Below are positions 1-7,489 of a DNA stretch of 8,774 nucleotides, piece after piece. The notes below the pieces were generated by a model. It had not been told where the DNA came from, searched no databases, and was given only the letters and a program-made list of their open reading frames with translations. Made by a program: the position numbers and the translations under genes. Origin of the DNA: Saprospirales bacterium (GTDB lineage Bacteria > Bacteroidota > Bacteroidia > Chitinophagales > Saprospiraceae); contig PWJP01000152.1 in assembly GCA_003559985.1 (NCBI GenBank), positions 1 to 8,774 on the forward strand. The letters are read 5' to 3'. Each line of letters starts with the position of its first letter. The stretch's first letter is position 1.

Positions 1-145
1 GGTTCCAGCCCTCCCCGATTATTTCCTCTCCCCGGGCTACAACAGCTCCAAAAGGACCACCGTCTCCTGCCTTCATCCCCTTCTGAGACAGTTCAATCGC
101 TCTGGCCATCATTTTTTTGTGTAACTCAAGCTCACCTGGACTCAT
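1..145 (-). CDS. Nucleoside/guanine deaminase family protein, N-terminal part only
   Basis: This minus-strand gene starts with ATG at 145-143 and is still open at the left edge, so only 48 residues are visible. The protein begins MSPGELELHK and then reads MMARAIELSQKGMKAGDGG, PFGAVVARGEEIIGEGWN. A helix rich in A, I and L followed by GGPFGAVV, a charged turn and 'IIGEGWN' is the usual opening of the cytidine/deoxycytidylate deaminase fold as seen in guanine deaminases and related nucleoside deaminases. Family members are soluble zinc enzymes that remove an amino group from a purine or pyrimidine base. The zinc-binding H-x-E and P-C-x-x-C motifs would lie beyond the window, so activity and exact substrate cannot be checked; TadA-like tRNA deaminase is less likely but not excluded. 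An in-frame stop 24 bases upstream of the ATG limits the start. There is no clear Shine-Dalgarno. The gene is divergent from the EEP gene. Confidence 0.8.
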   Translation of the reverse strand, partial: MSPGELELHKKMMARAIELSQKGMKAGDGGPFGAVVARGEEIIGEGWN

Positions 146-346
146 GATTTCAGATTTTAAAAGGGCAATTTAGACAGATTTGTGAAACTGGAATAACTCC
201 ACCGGCATTAAAATTTTTTGCAGCATGATTAAAACAGTGATTCCCACTGCCAAAAGCATCATGCGCAAAATCCGGGAAACAGAAAATCCAACACAAGCTC
301 AATTTAAATAATACGAGTTCTGAACGCTGATACGGATGAAAAGAGT

Positions 347-354
347 TATCTTTG
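347..354 (+). promoter_or_regulatory. Possible Bacteroidota-type -7 promoter box (TATCTTTG)
   Basis: TATCTTTG matches the TAnnTTTG -7 consensus known for the main sigma factor of Bacteroidota. It lies in the gap between the divergent deaminase and EEP genes, and would place a transcript start near 360, about 50 bases before the ATG at 415. A good -33 TTG is not visible at the usual distance; the nearest T-rich match is TTCTG at 318-322, which is slightly far. An 8-base motif with two free positions occurs often by chance, so this is tentative. Confidence 0.35.
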
Positions 355-400
355 ATAAACAAGTAAAAACCAAGGTTGAAAGCGAAAACCGAAATAAAGA

Positions 401-406
401 AGAGGG
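401..406 (+). promoter_or_regulatory. Ribosome binding site supporting the ATG at 415
   Basis: AGAGGG lies 8 bases before the ATG at 415-417, a standard Shine-Dalgarno spacing. The alternative in-frame TTG at 376 has only an AGG directly abutting it, too close to act as a ribosome site. This favours the ATG as the start of the EEP gene. Confidence 0.5.
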
Positions 407-414
407 ACTGGAAA

Positions 415-1431
415 ATGGGCCTGATCGCCATTTGGGGTTTAATCACCATTTTGACTTATCTGTCTCCCCTTCTCAATCCGCTCCACCTTGCAGCGGGAAT
501 TGTGGCCATCGTCGCTTATCCAGTAGTTCTCGGCATCAACTTTATTCTGTTAATTTGGCTGCTCTACCGCGCCAGCTACCGCACAGCCCTGGTCATCGTT
601 TTTGTCATAGCTGTAGGCTGGCCGTTGCACTCCAGTCTAATGGGATTTAGTTCTACATCACAACAGCCTGAACAATCGGATTTGAAGATTGCCACCTTCA
701 ACATAAATTACGGCTGGAATATCCAAACGGAAAACAGGCACAACACTGCTTCACTGGCTGCCTATTTAAAAAACCACAAAAAACCGGATATACTCTGCTT
801 GCAGGAGTACGTTCCCGACATAGACGAGTGGTTGTTAGAAGCCCTGCCATACGCCAACGTCATCAACAATCGCCCCTATCGGACAGCCATTTTCACCAAT
901 CACGAAGTATTGGACCGTGGCTACTTTACCTTTGACAACTATGAGAACTCTGTGGTGTGGGCGGATTTAGACATACCTGCGAAAGGAGTGGTCAGGGTTT
1001 ACAATCTTCACCTGCAAACCAATCAAGTAACCGATGACAGTCAAAAGATCAGAGAAAGAGGGCTGGATTTTGACGAGGAAACCGCAAAAACATTGTGGGG
1101 AATAGTCAAAAATTACCAACGTGCAGCCTCCATCCGGGTGGAACAAGTTAACACTGTTCTGGAGCATGCAAAAAACTCCCCATACCCTGTCATCATTGCC
1201 GGCGACATAAACGATGTTCCCATTTCTTACATTTACAGAAAACTCTCTTATGGAAGAAAGGACACTTTCACAGAAAAAGGCCGCGGGCTGGGAGTCACCT
1301 ACAAGGGCCCACTTCCATTCCTGCGCATTGACCTTATCCTCGCAGACCAGGAATTTAAGGTAGTCCGGCACGACATAATAGAAGGTGATTTCTCCGACCA
1401 CAAACCTGTGGTGGCCTGGCTTAGATGGTGA
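415..1431 (+). CDS. Membrane-anchored endonuclease/exonuclease/phosphatase (EEP) family protein
   Basis: The protein has 338 residues from the ATG at 415. Three hydrophobic helices come first (about residues 2-20, 24-50 and 56-76), followed by an EEP catalytic domain (about 90-338). The family's active-site signatures are all present in order: ATFNINYG (Asn97), LCLQEY (Glu131, metal ligand), VYNLHL (His199), IAGDIND (Asp264, Asn266), RIDLIL (Asp306) and SDHKP (Asp328, His329). The enzyme should therefore be a working metal-dependent phosphodiesterase or phosphatase. EEP enzymes cut DNA, RNA, phospholipids or inositol phosphates, and the sequence does not say which. The Arg-rich loop YRASYR between helices 2 and 3 suggests by the positive-inside rule that the catalytic domain faces the periplasm. 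An in-frame TTG at 376 would add 13 basic residues; I chose the ATG because of its better-placed AGAGGG. The gene stands alone: the neighbour on the left is divergent and the one on the right is 424 bases away. Confidence 0.88.
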   Translation: MGLIAIWGLITILTYLSPLLNPLHLAAGIVAIVAYPVVLGINFILLIWLLYRASYRTALVIVFVIAVGWPLHSSLMGFSSTSQQPEQSDLKIATFNINYGWNIQTENRHNTASLAAYLKNHKKPDILCLQEYVPDIDEWLLEALPYANVINNRPYRTAIFTNHEVLDRGYFTFDNYENSVVWADLDIPAKGVVRVYNLHLQTNQVTDDSQKIRERGLDFDEETAKTLWGIVKNYQRAASIRVEQVNTVLEHAKNSPYPVIIAGDINDVPISYIYRKLSYGRKDTFTEKGRGLGVTYKGPLPFLRIDLILADQEFKVVRHDIIEGDFSDHKPVVAWLRW

Positions 1432-1441
1432 TTTCTCAGTT

Positions 1442-1473
1442 GTGAATTGGTGATTTGGTGAGTTTGTGAGTGG
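1442..1473 (+). repeat. Degenerate tandem octamer, four copies (GTGANTTG-like)
   Basis: Four consecutive 8-base units read GTGAATTG, GTGATTTG, GTGAGTTT and GTGAGTGG. All share GTGA at the start and T at position 6. The run starts 11 bases after the stop codon of the EEP gene and is followed by TTTTTT. A partial earlier unit, GTGATTTC at 1428-1435, overlaps the stop codon. No function is implied; it looks like an intergenic low-complexity repeat. Confidence 0.6.
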
Positions 1474-1551
1474 TTTTTTAATCGCAATTTCGATGTGGCT
1501 GACATGATTTCTATTTCCGGGGATAGATGACCATCCAGGATTTTTCACACT

Positions 1552-1578
1552 CTCCGTGATCTCCGTTCCTCAGCGGTG
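1552..1578 (+). repeat. CTCCGTG-type nonamer run
   Basis: Three adjacent 9-base units read CTCCGTGAT, CTCCGTTCC and TCAGCGGTG. The first two share CTCCGT, and the third is a diverged copy. From general knowledge, similar CTCTGTG/CTCCGTG strings are common in intergenic DNA of several bacterial phyla, including Bacteroidota. That link is from memory and was not checked against a database. Confidence 0.4.
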
Positions 1579-1650
1579 GACCAGATTGGTTATAGGCGGA
1601 TGGTTGATGGCCGATGGCTCATCCAGCCCTCACAATATGGGTTGACAGGG

Positions 1651-1690
1651 TACCCCCATTAACCATAAAAAAACTGGTTGACGGGGGCTA
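1651..1690. repeat. Imperfect inverted repeat (hairpin) upstream of efflux operon
   Basis: The left arm 1651-1665 (TACCCCCATTAACCA) pairs with the right arm 1675-1690 (TGGTTGACGGGGGCTA) around a 9-base A-rich loop. Pairing includes TGGTT/AACCA and five C-G pairs, with one A/C mismatch, one T/G wobble and one bulged C. The hairpin is followed by A residues rather than T, so it is not a plus-strand terminator, and it has no T-tract on the minus strand either. The right arm's GGTTGAC also occurs at 1640-1646 just left of the hairpin. Its role is unknown: a protein-binding site, an RNA structure or the remnant of a mobile repeat are all possible. Confidence 0.5.
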
Positions 1691-1753
1691 AAAAATCATA
1701 GACTTAGGATGGCTATTCTTAAATAATGTTAATGTTTTAGAGAACTTCGTTTA

Positions 1754-1767
1754 AATACCCGGGTTTT
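1754..1767. promoter_or_regulatory. Palindrome centred on ACCCGGGT, possible operator
   Basis: AATACCCGGGTTTT is a two-fold symmetric site with a perfect 8-base core (1757-1764) and one mismatched pair in the flanks. It stands in A/T-rich DNA about 90 bases before the adaptor start, where an operator for a dimeric repressor of the efflux operon would be expected. No regulator gene is present nearby, so this rests on symmetry and position only. Confidence 0.25.
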
Positions 1768-1855
1768 CAGAAAAATTGCGATCTCTCACCGTACATTACA
1801 TCCAAAATATTTAAACCAAAATGCAGTTAATGACTTTATATTCCGTATCAAATTG

Positions 1856-2944
1856 ATGAAAGTGTATTTAATGTATAGACTGATAATTTTTACCCTTGCT
1901 TTCGGATTGCTTCTTTCCCTGCAATCATGCGGTGGTTCGGAGGGGGCAGAGGAAGGGCAAGACCGGAGAAGCGGACCATCGACCACATCAGTTCGCGGGG
2001 TCCTTGCCGACACCATGGAGGTAGCCAATGAAATCATCGTACCGGGAACATTTGAGGCTTTTGAGCAGCTCAATATCACCCCGGAGCTTTCAGGTTTGAT
2101 TCGGGTGATTAATTTTTCCGAAGGGCAGGTTGTAAACCGCGGTGACTTGCTGATATCCATGGATGACCGGGAAATGGCGAGCGAGATAAAGAAATTGGAG
2201 CTGGAGATAGAGCTGGCTAAGGAGGAGCGTGTCAGGGCTGAAAGGCTTCACCGCATTCAAGCCATCAGCGAGGAAGAATTGCAGCGATTAAAGAACACAG
2301 AATCCACCCTCAGAGCAGAAAAGGAACTCCTGGAAGTCAGAAAGTCCAAACTCAATGTGTACGCGCCATTTACAGGCCAAATCGGTCTGCGCCACATAAG
2401 CGAGGGCAATTACGTCAGTCCCGGCGACCGAATTGCCACCCTGCACCAACTCAATCCAATCAAGCTCGATTTTGATGTACCCGAAACCATAATCGAACAA
2501 ATTGGTGTGGGCACAGAGGTTTCTTTTACTTTGGTCGGTGGAACTACACCCTACAAAGCTGAAATATATGCGGTTGAGCCGGGAATCAATCCACAGACAA
2601 GAACCATGCGCATGAGAGCGGAAGTCCCCAACACTACGGGCCGGTTTTTACCTGGACGTTTTGCCCAGGTGGTATTGAGGTCAGATGTCAATCCAGCGGC
2701 GGTCATGGTGCCTTCAGAGGCTGTGCTGCCAGTTTTGGAGGGACAGCAAATATTTATTTCAAAAAATGGGATATCTGAAGCTGTGAAAATAGAGACCGGA
2801 ATCAGAACTGCAAATGCCGTGGAAATCAAGCACGGGATATCGGCCGGGGATACAGTTATCACCACAGGACTGATGTCATTGAGCGAAGGAGCCGAATTGA
2901 ATGTAGATTTGGTGGATTTTTCCTTTAAAACCGACAACAATTAA
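1856..2944 (+). CDS. RND efflux periplasmic adaptor subunit (HlyD/AcrA-type membrane fusion lipoprotein)
   Basis: This is the adaptor that bridges the inner-membrane pump and the outer-membrane channel of a tripartite efflux system. The 362-residue protein starts with a lipoprotein signal: a basic N-terminus, a hydrophobic stretch at about 8-22 and the lipobox LQSC (Cys25), so it should be lipid-anchored. After a flexible Ser/Gly/Glu-rich linker comes the usual adaptor order: a first half of the lipoyl domain (about 60-105, with SEGQVVNRGDLL), an alpha-helical hairpin rich in Glu, Lys and Leu (about 105-165), a second lipoyl half (about 166-198, APFTGQIGL and EGNYVSPGD), a beta-barrel (about 200-275, NPQTRTMRMRAEV and LPGRFAQV) and a membrane-proximal domain (about 283-355, VPSEAVLP). 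The length is typical. In-frame alternatives are a TTG at 1853 and an ATG at 1871; the latter also keeps the whole signal peptide. The stop is 2 bases before the pump gene, so the two are surely co-transcribed. Confidence 0.93.
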   Translation: MKVYLMYRLIIFTLAFGLLLSLQSCGGSEGAEEGQDRRSGPSTTSVRGVLADTMEVANEIIVPGTFEAFEQLNITPELSGLIRVINFSEGQVVNRGDLLISMDDREMASEIKKLELEIELAKEERVRAERLHRIQAISEEELQRLKNTESTLRAEKELLEVRKSKLNVYAPFTGQIGLRHISEGNYVSPGDRIATLHQLNPIKLDFDVPETIIEQIGVGTEVSFTLVGGTTPYKAEIYAVEPGINPQTRTMRMRAEVPNTTGRFLPGRFAQVVLRSDVNPAAVMVPSEAVLPVLEGQQIFISKNGISEAVKIETGIRTANAVEIKHGISAGDTVITTGLMSLSEGAELNVDLVDFSFKTDNN

Positions 2945-2946
2945 TA

Positions 2947-5900
2947 ATGAGTCTTCCCTCCATTTCAATCCAGCGGCCGGTTCTCACAATAGTGATGTCT
3001 ATTGTCATCGTGCTTTTCGGTATAATCGGCTATTCTGAACTCGGGCTACGAGAGTACCCGTCTGTTGATCCACCCATAATTACAGTGGTAACAGATTATC
3101 CGGGGGCCAATGCAGATGTCATTGAAGCCCAGGTGACCGAACCACTGGAAGAAAACATAAACGGAATTGCCGGCATCAGTGAAATGTCATCGGTAAGTGC
3201 CGATGGAAGAAGTACAATAACTGTGGAATTTGACCTCAGCATCGACCTTGAGGCAGCCGCCAATGACGTGCGGGACAGAGTATCTCGCGCAATACGGTCT
3301 CTTCCGCCGGACATTGAACCTCCCACAGTTAGTAAGGCCGATGCCGATGCCACCACCATACTGGTACTCACGGTCCAAAGTGACCGAAGGGACCTCATGC
3401 AGCTCACTGCTTTTGCCGACGACATACTCAAGGAGCGCCTTCAAACCATCCCGGGAATAAGTCTCATTCGCATTTGGGGATCCAAGAGGTATTCGATGCG
3501 CTTGAATCTCGACCCTGCGAAAATGACCGCCATGGGGGTTAGTCCTCTGGATGTCAGGAATGCACTCAACCGGGAAAATGTGGAGTTGCCAAGTGGAAAC
3601 ATCGAGGGCTACCGCACAGAATTGACCATTCGGACCTTTGGCAGGATGACTACCGCTGATGAGTTCAGAGACCTCATTATCAGAGAGGACAATGGCGCAC
3701 TGGTCCGTTTAAAGGATATCGGCGAGGCCAAACTCGCCCCGCAAAATATGCGAACCCTGCTCCGGGGGAACAACAAAATTCCAATGGTGGGTCTGGCCGT
3801 AACTCCCCAGCCGGGTTCCAACCACATAGAAATCGCAGATGAGTTTTACGAACGGGTGCGAATCATAGAGCGAGAGCTGCCTGAAGACATACAACTCGGA
3901 TACGCAATCGACACGACCACACCCATTCGAACTGCCATAACCGAAGTCCAATCGACCATATTTCTGGCCTTTGTGCTGGTGATCCTGGTGATATTTTTCT
4001 TCTTGCGGGATTGGCGTACCACCTTAATACCTGTGGTTGCAATGCCGATTTCTCTGATAGGGGCCTTTTTTGTCATGTACATATTTGGCTTTACAATCAA
4101 TGTCCTCACTTTGTTGGGAATCGTTTTGGCCACCGGACTTGTGGTCGATGATGCCATCGTAATGCTAGAAAACATCTATCAAAAGATTGAACAAGGGATG
4201 ACTCCTATCCAGGCGGGTATAGCCGGAGCCAAGGAGATTTACTTTGCCATTATTGCCACTACTGTTTCACTGGTGGCGGTATTTTTGCCGATTATCTTTT
4301 TGGAGGGAGCAGTGGGTCGTCTTTTTCAGGAATTTGGGATAGTACTGGCAGGGGCGGTGATAATATCGACCTTTGTCTCTCTCACCATGACTCCCATGTT
4401 GGGTTCGCGGATTTTGAAAAAGAGGGATAAGCAAAGCTTTTTATACCAAACCACGGAACCATTTTTTAAAGCCCTGATAAACGGCTACCGAAGGACACTT
4501 GCCGCATTTTTGAAGGTTGCCTGGGTGGCCCCGATATTCATTATTTTAGCGGCCGGTGGTATCTATTTACTATTAGAAACACTACCTTCGGAATTGGCAC
4601 CAATGGAAGATAAAAGTCGTTTCCGGGTAGTGAGCAGTGCTCCTGAGGGTACTTCTTATGAGCTGATGGATGAGTATGTAATGAGCCTTCTTGAGTTTAT
4701 CGATACCATACCTGAGAAAACCTCCATTATTGCGGTTACTTCACCTGGATTCGGTGCAACCACTTCGGTCAATTCTTCCTTTATCAGAATTGCTTTAGAG
4801 GACCCTGAAAAACGGGAGCGGAGTCAGCAAGACATTGTAAACAGCCTCCAGCCCAAGTTAAGCCAGCACAATTTCGCCAGGAGCTTTGCTGCTCAGGACC
4901 AGACCATACAGGTTGGAAGAAACCTGACGGGGCTGCCGGTTCAATATGTAATTCAGGCTCCCAATCTGGAGAGAATGCGAGAAAAACTCCCTGAATTCAC
5001 AGCCCGCGCGAATGAACACGAGGCATTTAATGTGGTCGATGTGGACCTGAAGTTTACCAAACCGGAAATAAATGTCACCATAGACCGGATTCGAGCAAAT
5101 GCCCTCGGAGTCAGCGTTAGAGATATTGCAGAGACTTTGCAGTTGTTTTTCGCCAGCCAGCGCTATGGTTTTTTCATAATGGACGGCAAACAGTACGAAG
5201 TGATTGGGGAGGCAATGCGAACCAGTCGGGACAAACCCATTGACCTGGAGCAGGCCACTGTCAGAAACCGGCACGGACAGCTCATCCCACTCAAAAACCT
5301 GGTGCACCTGGAAGAGCGCTCCTCACCGCCGCAGTTGTTCAGATACAACCGGTATGTCTCGGCCACTGTTTCTGCAGGACTTAACGACGGCTACACCCTC
5401 GGTCAGGGTATTAATGCCATGGACGATATTGCGGCCGAGGTACTGGATGATAGTTTCTTTACCACGCTGACAGGTACCTCTCGGGATTTCACCGACAGTG
5501 CCACCGGACTGTACTTTGCCTTTATTTTGGCACTCGTCCTTGTATTTTTGACCCTGGCGGCACAATTTGAGAGTTTTGTGGATCCCTTTGTGATAATGTT
5601 TACGGTGCCACTGGCCTTGGTGGGTGCATTGCTGTCACTTTATATTTTTGGTCATACTATGAATATTTTCAGCCAAATTGGAATGATTGTTTTGGTAGGT
5701 ATTGTGACTAAAAACGGGATTCTAATCGTGGAATTTGCCAATCAGAAGCTACCTTCTTCCACCACACTGAAGGAGGCGGCCCTGGAGGCGGCCACACTGA
5801 GGTTCAGACCAATTGTGATGACCAGCCTTGCAACTTCACTGGCTACCCTGCCCATTGCACTGGCACTAGGCGCTGCTGCAACCAGCAGAATCCCAATGGG

Positions 5901-6027
5901 TATTGTAGTGGTTGGAGGTCTCATGTTTTCACTAATACTGACACTTTACATTATTCCTGCTATGTACGCGCTTTTGTCCCAAAAGAAAAACCAACTGAAT
6001 AAGCAGCTTGTCACTGATAATGGATAA
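2947..6027 (+). CDS. RND efflux transporter permease, HAE1 (AcrB/MexF-like) family
   Basis: This inner-membrane pump exports small molecules in exchange for protons and works as a trimer with the adaptor encoded just before it. The protein has 1026 residues, close to AcrB (about 1050). It has the duplicated RND plan: one helix at about 10-28, a large periplasmic porter/docking region (about 35-335, with EYPSVDPP and YPGANADVIE near the start), helices 2-6 (about 338-486), a helix at about 526-545, a second periplasmic region (about 550-850) and the last five helices (about 852-1010). Proton-relay residues are present: Asp401-Asp402 in GLVVDDAIVMLENI, Lys922 in GIVTKNGILIVEF and Arg952 in LRFRPIVMTS. 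The DD pair in helix 4 fits drug/lipid-type HAE1 pumps rather than heavy-metal CzcA-type pumps. The substrate cannot be predicted. The gene is intact, with its stop overlapping possible early starts of the next gene. Confidence 0.96.
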   Translation: MSLPSISIQRPVLTIVMSIVIVLFGIIGYSELGLREYPSVDPPIITVVTDYPGANADVIEAQVTEPLEENINGIAGISEMSSVSADGRSTITVEFDLSIDLEAAANDVRDRVSRAIRSLPPDIEPPTVSKADADATTILVLTVQSDRRDLMQLTAFADDILKERLQTIPGISLIRIWGSKRYSMRLNLDPAKMTAMGVSPLDVRNALNRENVELPSGNIEGYRTELTIRTFGRMTTADEFRDLIIREDNGALVRLKDIGEAKLAPQNMRTLLRGNNKIPMVGLAVTPQPGSNHIEIADEFYERVRIIERELPEDIQLGYAIDTTTPIRTAITEVQSTIFLAFVLVILVIFFFLRDWRTTLIPVVAMPISLIGAFFVMYIFGFTINVLTLLGIVLATGLVVDDAIVMLENIYQKIEQGMTPIQAGIAGAKEIYFAIIATTVSLVAVFLPIIFLEGAVGRLFQEFGIVLAGAVIISTFVSLTMTPMLGSRILKKRDKQSFLYQTTEPFFKALINGYRRTLAAFLKVAWVAPIFIILAAGGIYLLLETLPSELAPMEDKSRFRVVSSAPEGTSYELMDEYVMSLLEFIDTIPEKTSIIAVTSPGFGATTSVNSSFIRIALEDPEKRERSQQDIVNSLQPKLSQHNFARSFAAQDQTIQVGRNLTGLPVQYVIQAPNLERMREKLPEFTARANEHEAFNVVDVDLKFTKPEINVTIDRIRANALGVSVRDIAETLQLFFASQRYGFFIMDGKQYEVIGEAMRTSRDKPIDLEQATVRNRHGQLIPLKNLVHLEERSSPPQLFRYNRYVSATVSAGLNDGYTLGQGINAMDDIAAEVLDDSFFTTLTGTSRDFTDSATGLYFAFILALVLVFLTLAAQFESFVDPFVIMFTVPLALVGALLSLYIFGHTMNIFSQIGMIVLVGIVTKNGILIVEFANQKLPSSTTLKEAALEAATLRFRPIVMTSLATSLATLPIALALGAAATSRIPMGIVVVGGLMFSLILTLYIIPAMYALLSQKKNQLNKQLVTDNG

Positions 6028-6106
6028 ATTCTTGCAGAAGGCAAAAGCTGAACAACAAAATACTCAAATGAAATCCCGGAGAATTGATTGGTACCGGGAA
6101 AAACAA

Positions 6107-7426
6107 ATGGAAAATACGGACTGGATGATGCGATATGCAATTTTGGCTTTTCTAATTACAATTACCAGCGGCGGCTTCCTGACAGCTCAGGAAAAACTGA
6201 GCCTGGAGCACGCTTTTCAAGTGGCCCTACAGCAGAATTACGGAATTGAAATGTCGAGAAAAAGTCTCGAGATAAGCCGCACGGAAAACCATCCCGGTAA
6301 TGCCGGTTTACTCCCTCAGGTTACCTTTATCTCAGGAGTAAATTACGCCTCCAACACTTCGAGGCAATCCTTTTTCGACGGCACAGACCGCTCGGCTGAC
6401 TGGGCGGGAAATTTCACCTTCAACACGGGAGTGCAGGCAGATTATCGTGTTTACGATGGAGGTGCAGCGAGAAACCGCAAACAGCGATTAGAGAGATTGG
6501 AAGAGCTGAGTGAGCAGCAAGTGGAAGTAATGGCCCGGGAGTTGCTTACAAGACTGAGCAGAACTTATTACACCATTTTGTATTACGACGACACCCGGCG
6601 ACTAATAGAGGAGAGTATCGCGTTTTTTGAAGACCTGGAAAACTTAGAGAGAGAAAGGCTGGATATCGGTCGCGGTACCCGACTCAGCTTACTTCAAACC
6701 CAGTCTGAACTCAACAGAGAAAAAGCTCGTCTGGAGCAAGTTTTATCCTGGAGGCAGGTGGCCATGCAGGACCTCTTTAGAATAATGAATACCGAACCGG
6801 ATGATGAATTGGAACTAGAAGAGGAAGATTACTACGATCAGGCAGAGGTCGATCCAGATGCGCTTTTGGCAGAAGTACTGACCAACAACCCGGAGCTTGT
6901 ATTGGAAACCATGCAACAATTTGTTTTGGAAAGCGAGCTGGACATCAGCAGGGCTGAACGGTATCCCACTCTGGATGTTAGTGCCGGAGTGGACTATAGC
7001 CTCACACGTAGCGAGGTGGGACTCGTGGAAAGCAATAGAAACTACGGCCCTTTTGTCGGTGCCACATTGCGAATGAATATTTTCGATGGTCATAGAAGCC
7101 GTAAGAATATTGAAGTCAATCAACTCCGTTTGGAAATGGGGTCCCTGCAACTGGCAGATCTGAGAAGTGAACTGGAGACGGAGTTGCACAAGCGCTACCT
7201 GGAGTTCAAAAACTCCGACAAAATGCTTGAAATAGAAAGAGAAAACCTCGAGCTGGTAAGGCAAAACCTGGAACTGGCCGATGAGATGTTTCAAGCGGGA
7301 CGAATCGACAATTTTGAACTGCGAGAAGTGCAGCAACAATTGGTGCGAGCAGAAGAGGCCGTAGCTGCTATCCGGAGAGACCGGGCAATGGCCTATATCG
7401 ACCTTATGGCATTGACGGGGTTGTAA
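6107..7426 (+). CDS. TolC family outer-membrane efflux protein
   Basis: This is the third part of the efflux machine, the outer-membrane channel with a long periplasmic alpha-helical tunnel. With the ATG at 6107 it has 439 residues: a signal peptide with hydrophobic core at about 9-25 (YAILAFLITITSGGF) and likely cleavage after LTA (residue 27), then two outer-membrane-efflux repeats. Repeat one includes a beta stretch at about 68-85 (LLPQVTFISGVNYAS) and helix region DIGRGTRLSLLQTQSELNRE (about 186-205). Repeat two includes ERYPTLDVSAGVDY (about 284-297) and AGRIDNFELREVQQQL (about 397-412), a typical TolC-family helix signature. The frame is open further upstream: an ATG at 6020 overlaps the pump's stop by 8 bases, and there is a TTG at 6008 and an ATG at 6068. 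These would put 13-33 polar residues before the signal peptide, which is atypical, so I chose 6107; 6125 or 6128 is also possible. None has a convincing Shine-Dalgarno. Family and operon membership are secure; the start is not. Confidence 0.9.
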   Translation: MENTDWMMRYAILAFLITITSGGFLTAQEKLSLEHAFQVALQQNYGIEMSRKSLEISRTENHPGNAGLLPQVTFISGVNYASNTSRQSFFDGTDRSADWAGNFTFNTGVQADYRVYDGGAARNRKQRLERLEELSEQQVEVMARELLTRLSRTYYTILYYDDTRRLIEESIAFFEDLENLERERLDIGRGTRLSLLQTQSELNREKARLEQVLSWRQVAMQDLFRIMNTEPDDELELEEEDYYDQAEVDPDALLAEVLTNNPELVLETMQQFVLESELDISRAERYPTLDVSAGVDYSLTRSEVGLVESNRNYGPFVGATLRMNIFDGHRSRKNIEVNQLRLEMGSLQLADLRSELETELHKRYLEFKNSDKMLEIERENLELVRQNLELADEMFQAGRIDNFELREVQQQLVRAEEAVAAIRRDRAMAYIDLMALTGL

Positions 7427-7489
7427 TGAGTCTTTTTGACATGCAGATGGACGGAGGTACAATCAGGTGCACAATAATGCACACTTCCT

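Larger units (their letters stand above)
1432..1855. other. Gene-free, repeat-bearing gap upstream of the efflux operon
   Basis: I find no credible gene here on either strand. The open frames that enter it are antisense extensions from the EEP gene and the adaptor gene, without family resemblance. The left half (1432-1650) carries short degenerate tandem repeats. The middle (1651-1690) can form an imperfect hairpin. The right part, from about 1690 to the adaptor start, is A/T-rich and holds an ACCCGGGT palindrome. It presumably contains the operon promoter, but I see no clean TAnnTTTG box, so no promoter is called. No tRNA or recognisable riboswitch is apparent. GGTTGA occurs three times at near-regular spacing (1602, 1640, 1676). 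Confidence 0.6.

Noticed and set aside
150..449. Minus-strand open frame of 99 codons across the divergent gap and the start of the EEP gene
   Set aside because: It overlaps the secure EEP start, its translation has no recognisable family features, and it has no convincing ribosome site. It is best explained as chance.
967..1548. Minus-strand open frame of 193 codons antisense to the EEP gene
   Set aside because: It lies opposite conserved EEP catalytic motifs and its translation resembles no protein. It is an antisense shadow that includes the intergenic repeat.
1442..1578. CRISPR array
   Set aside because: The units are 8-9 bases long, degenerate and directly abutting, with no spacers and no nearby cas genes.
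1651..1690. Rho-independent terminator for the EEP gene or for an antisense transcript
   Set aside because: The hairpin is followed by A residues on the plus strand and by a mixed sequence on the minus strand. It lacks a T-tract and is more than 200 bases from the EEP stop.
2947..6027. Heavy-metal RND pump (CzcA/CusA type)
   Set aside because: Helix 4 has the Asp-Asp pair typical of HAE1 pumps, and the adaptor has no metal-binding His/Met-rich segments.
6815..7462. Minus-strand open frame of 215 codons antisense to the TolC-family gene
   Set aside because: The plus strand encodes clear TolC signatures throughout this region, and the antisense translation is His/Gln/Phe-rich without any domain signal.
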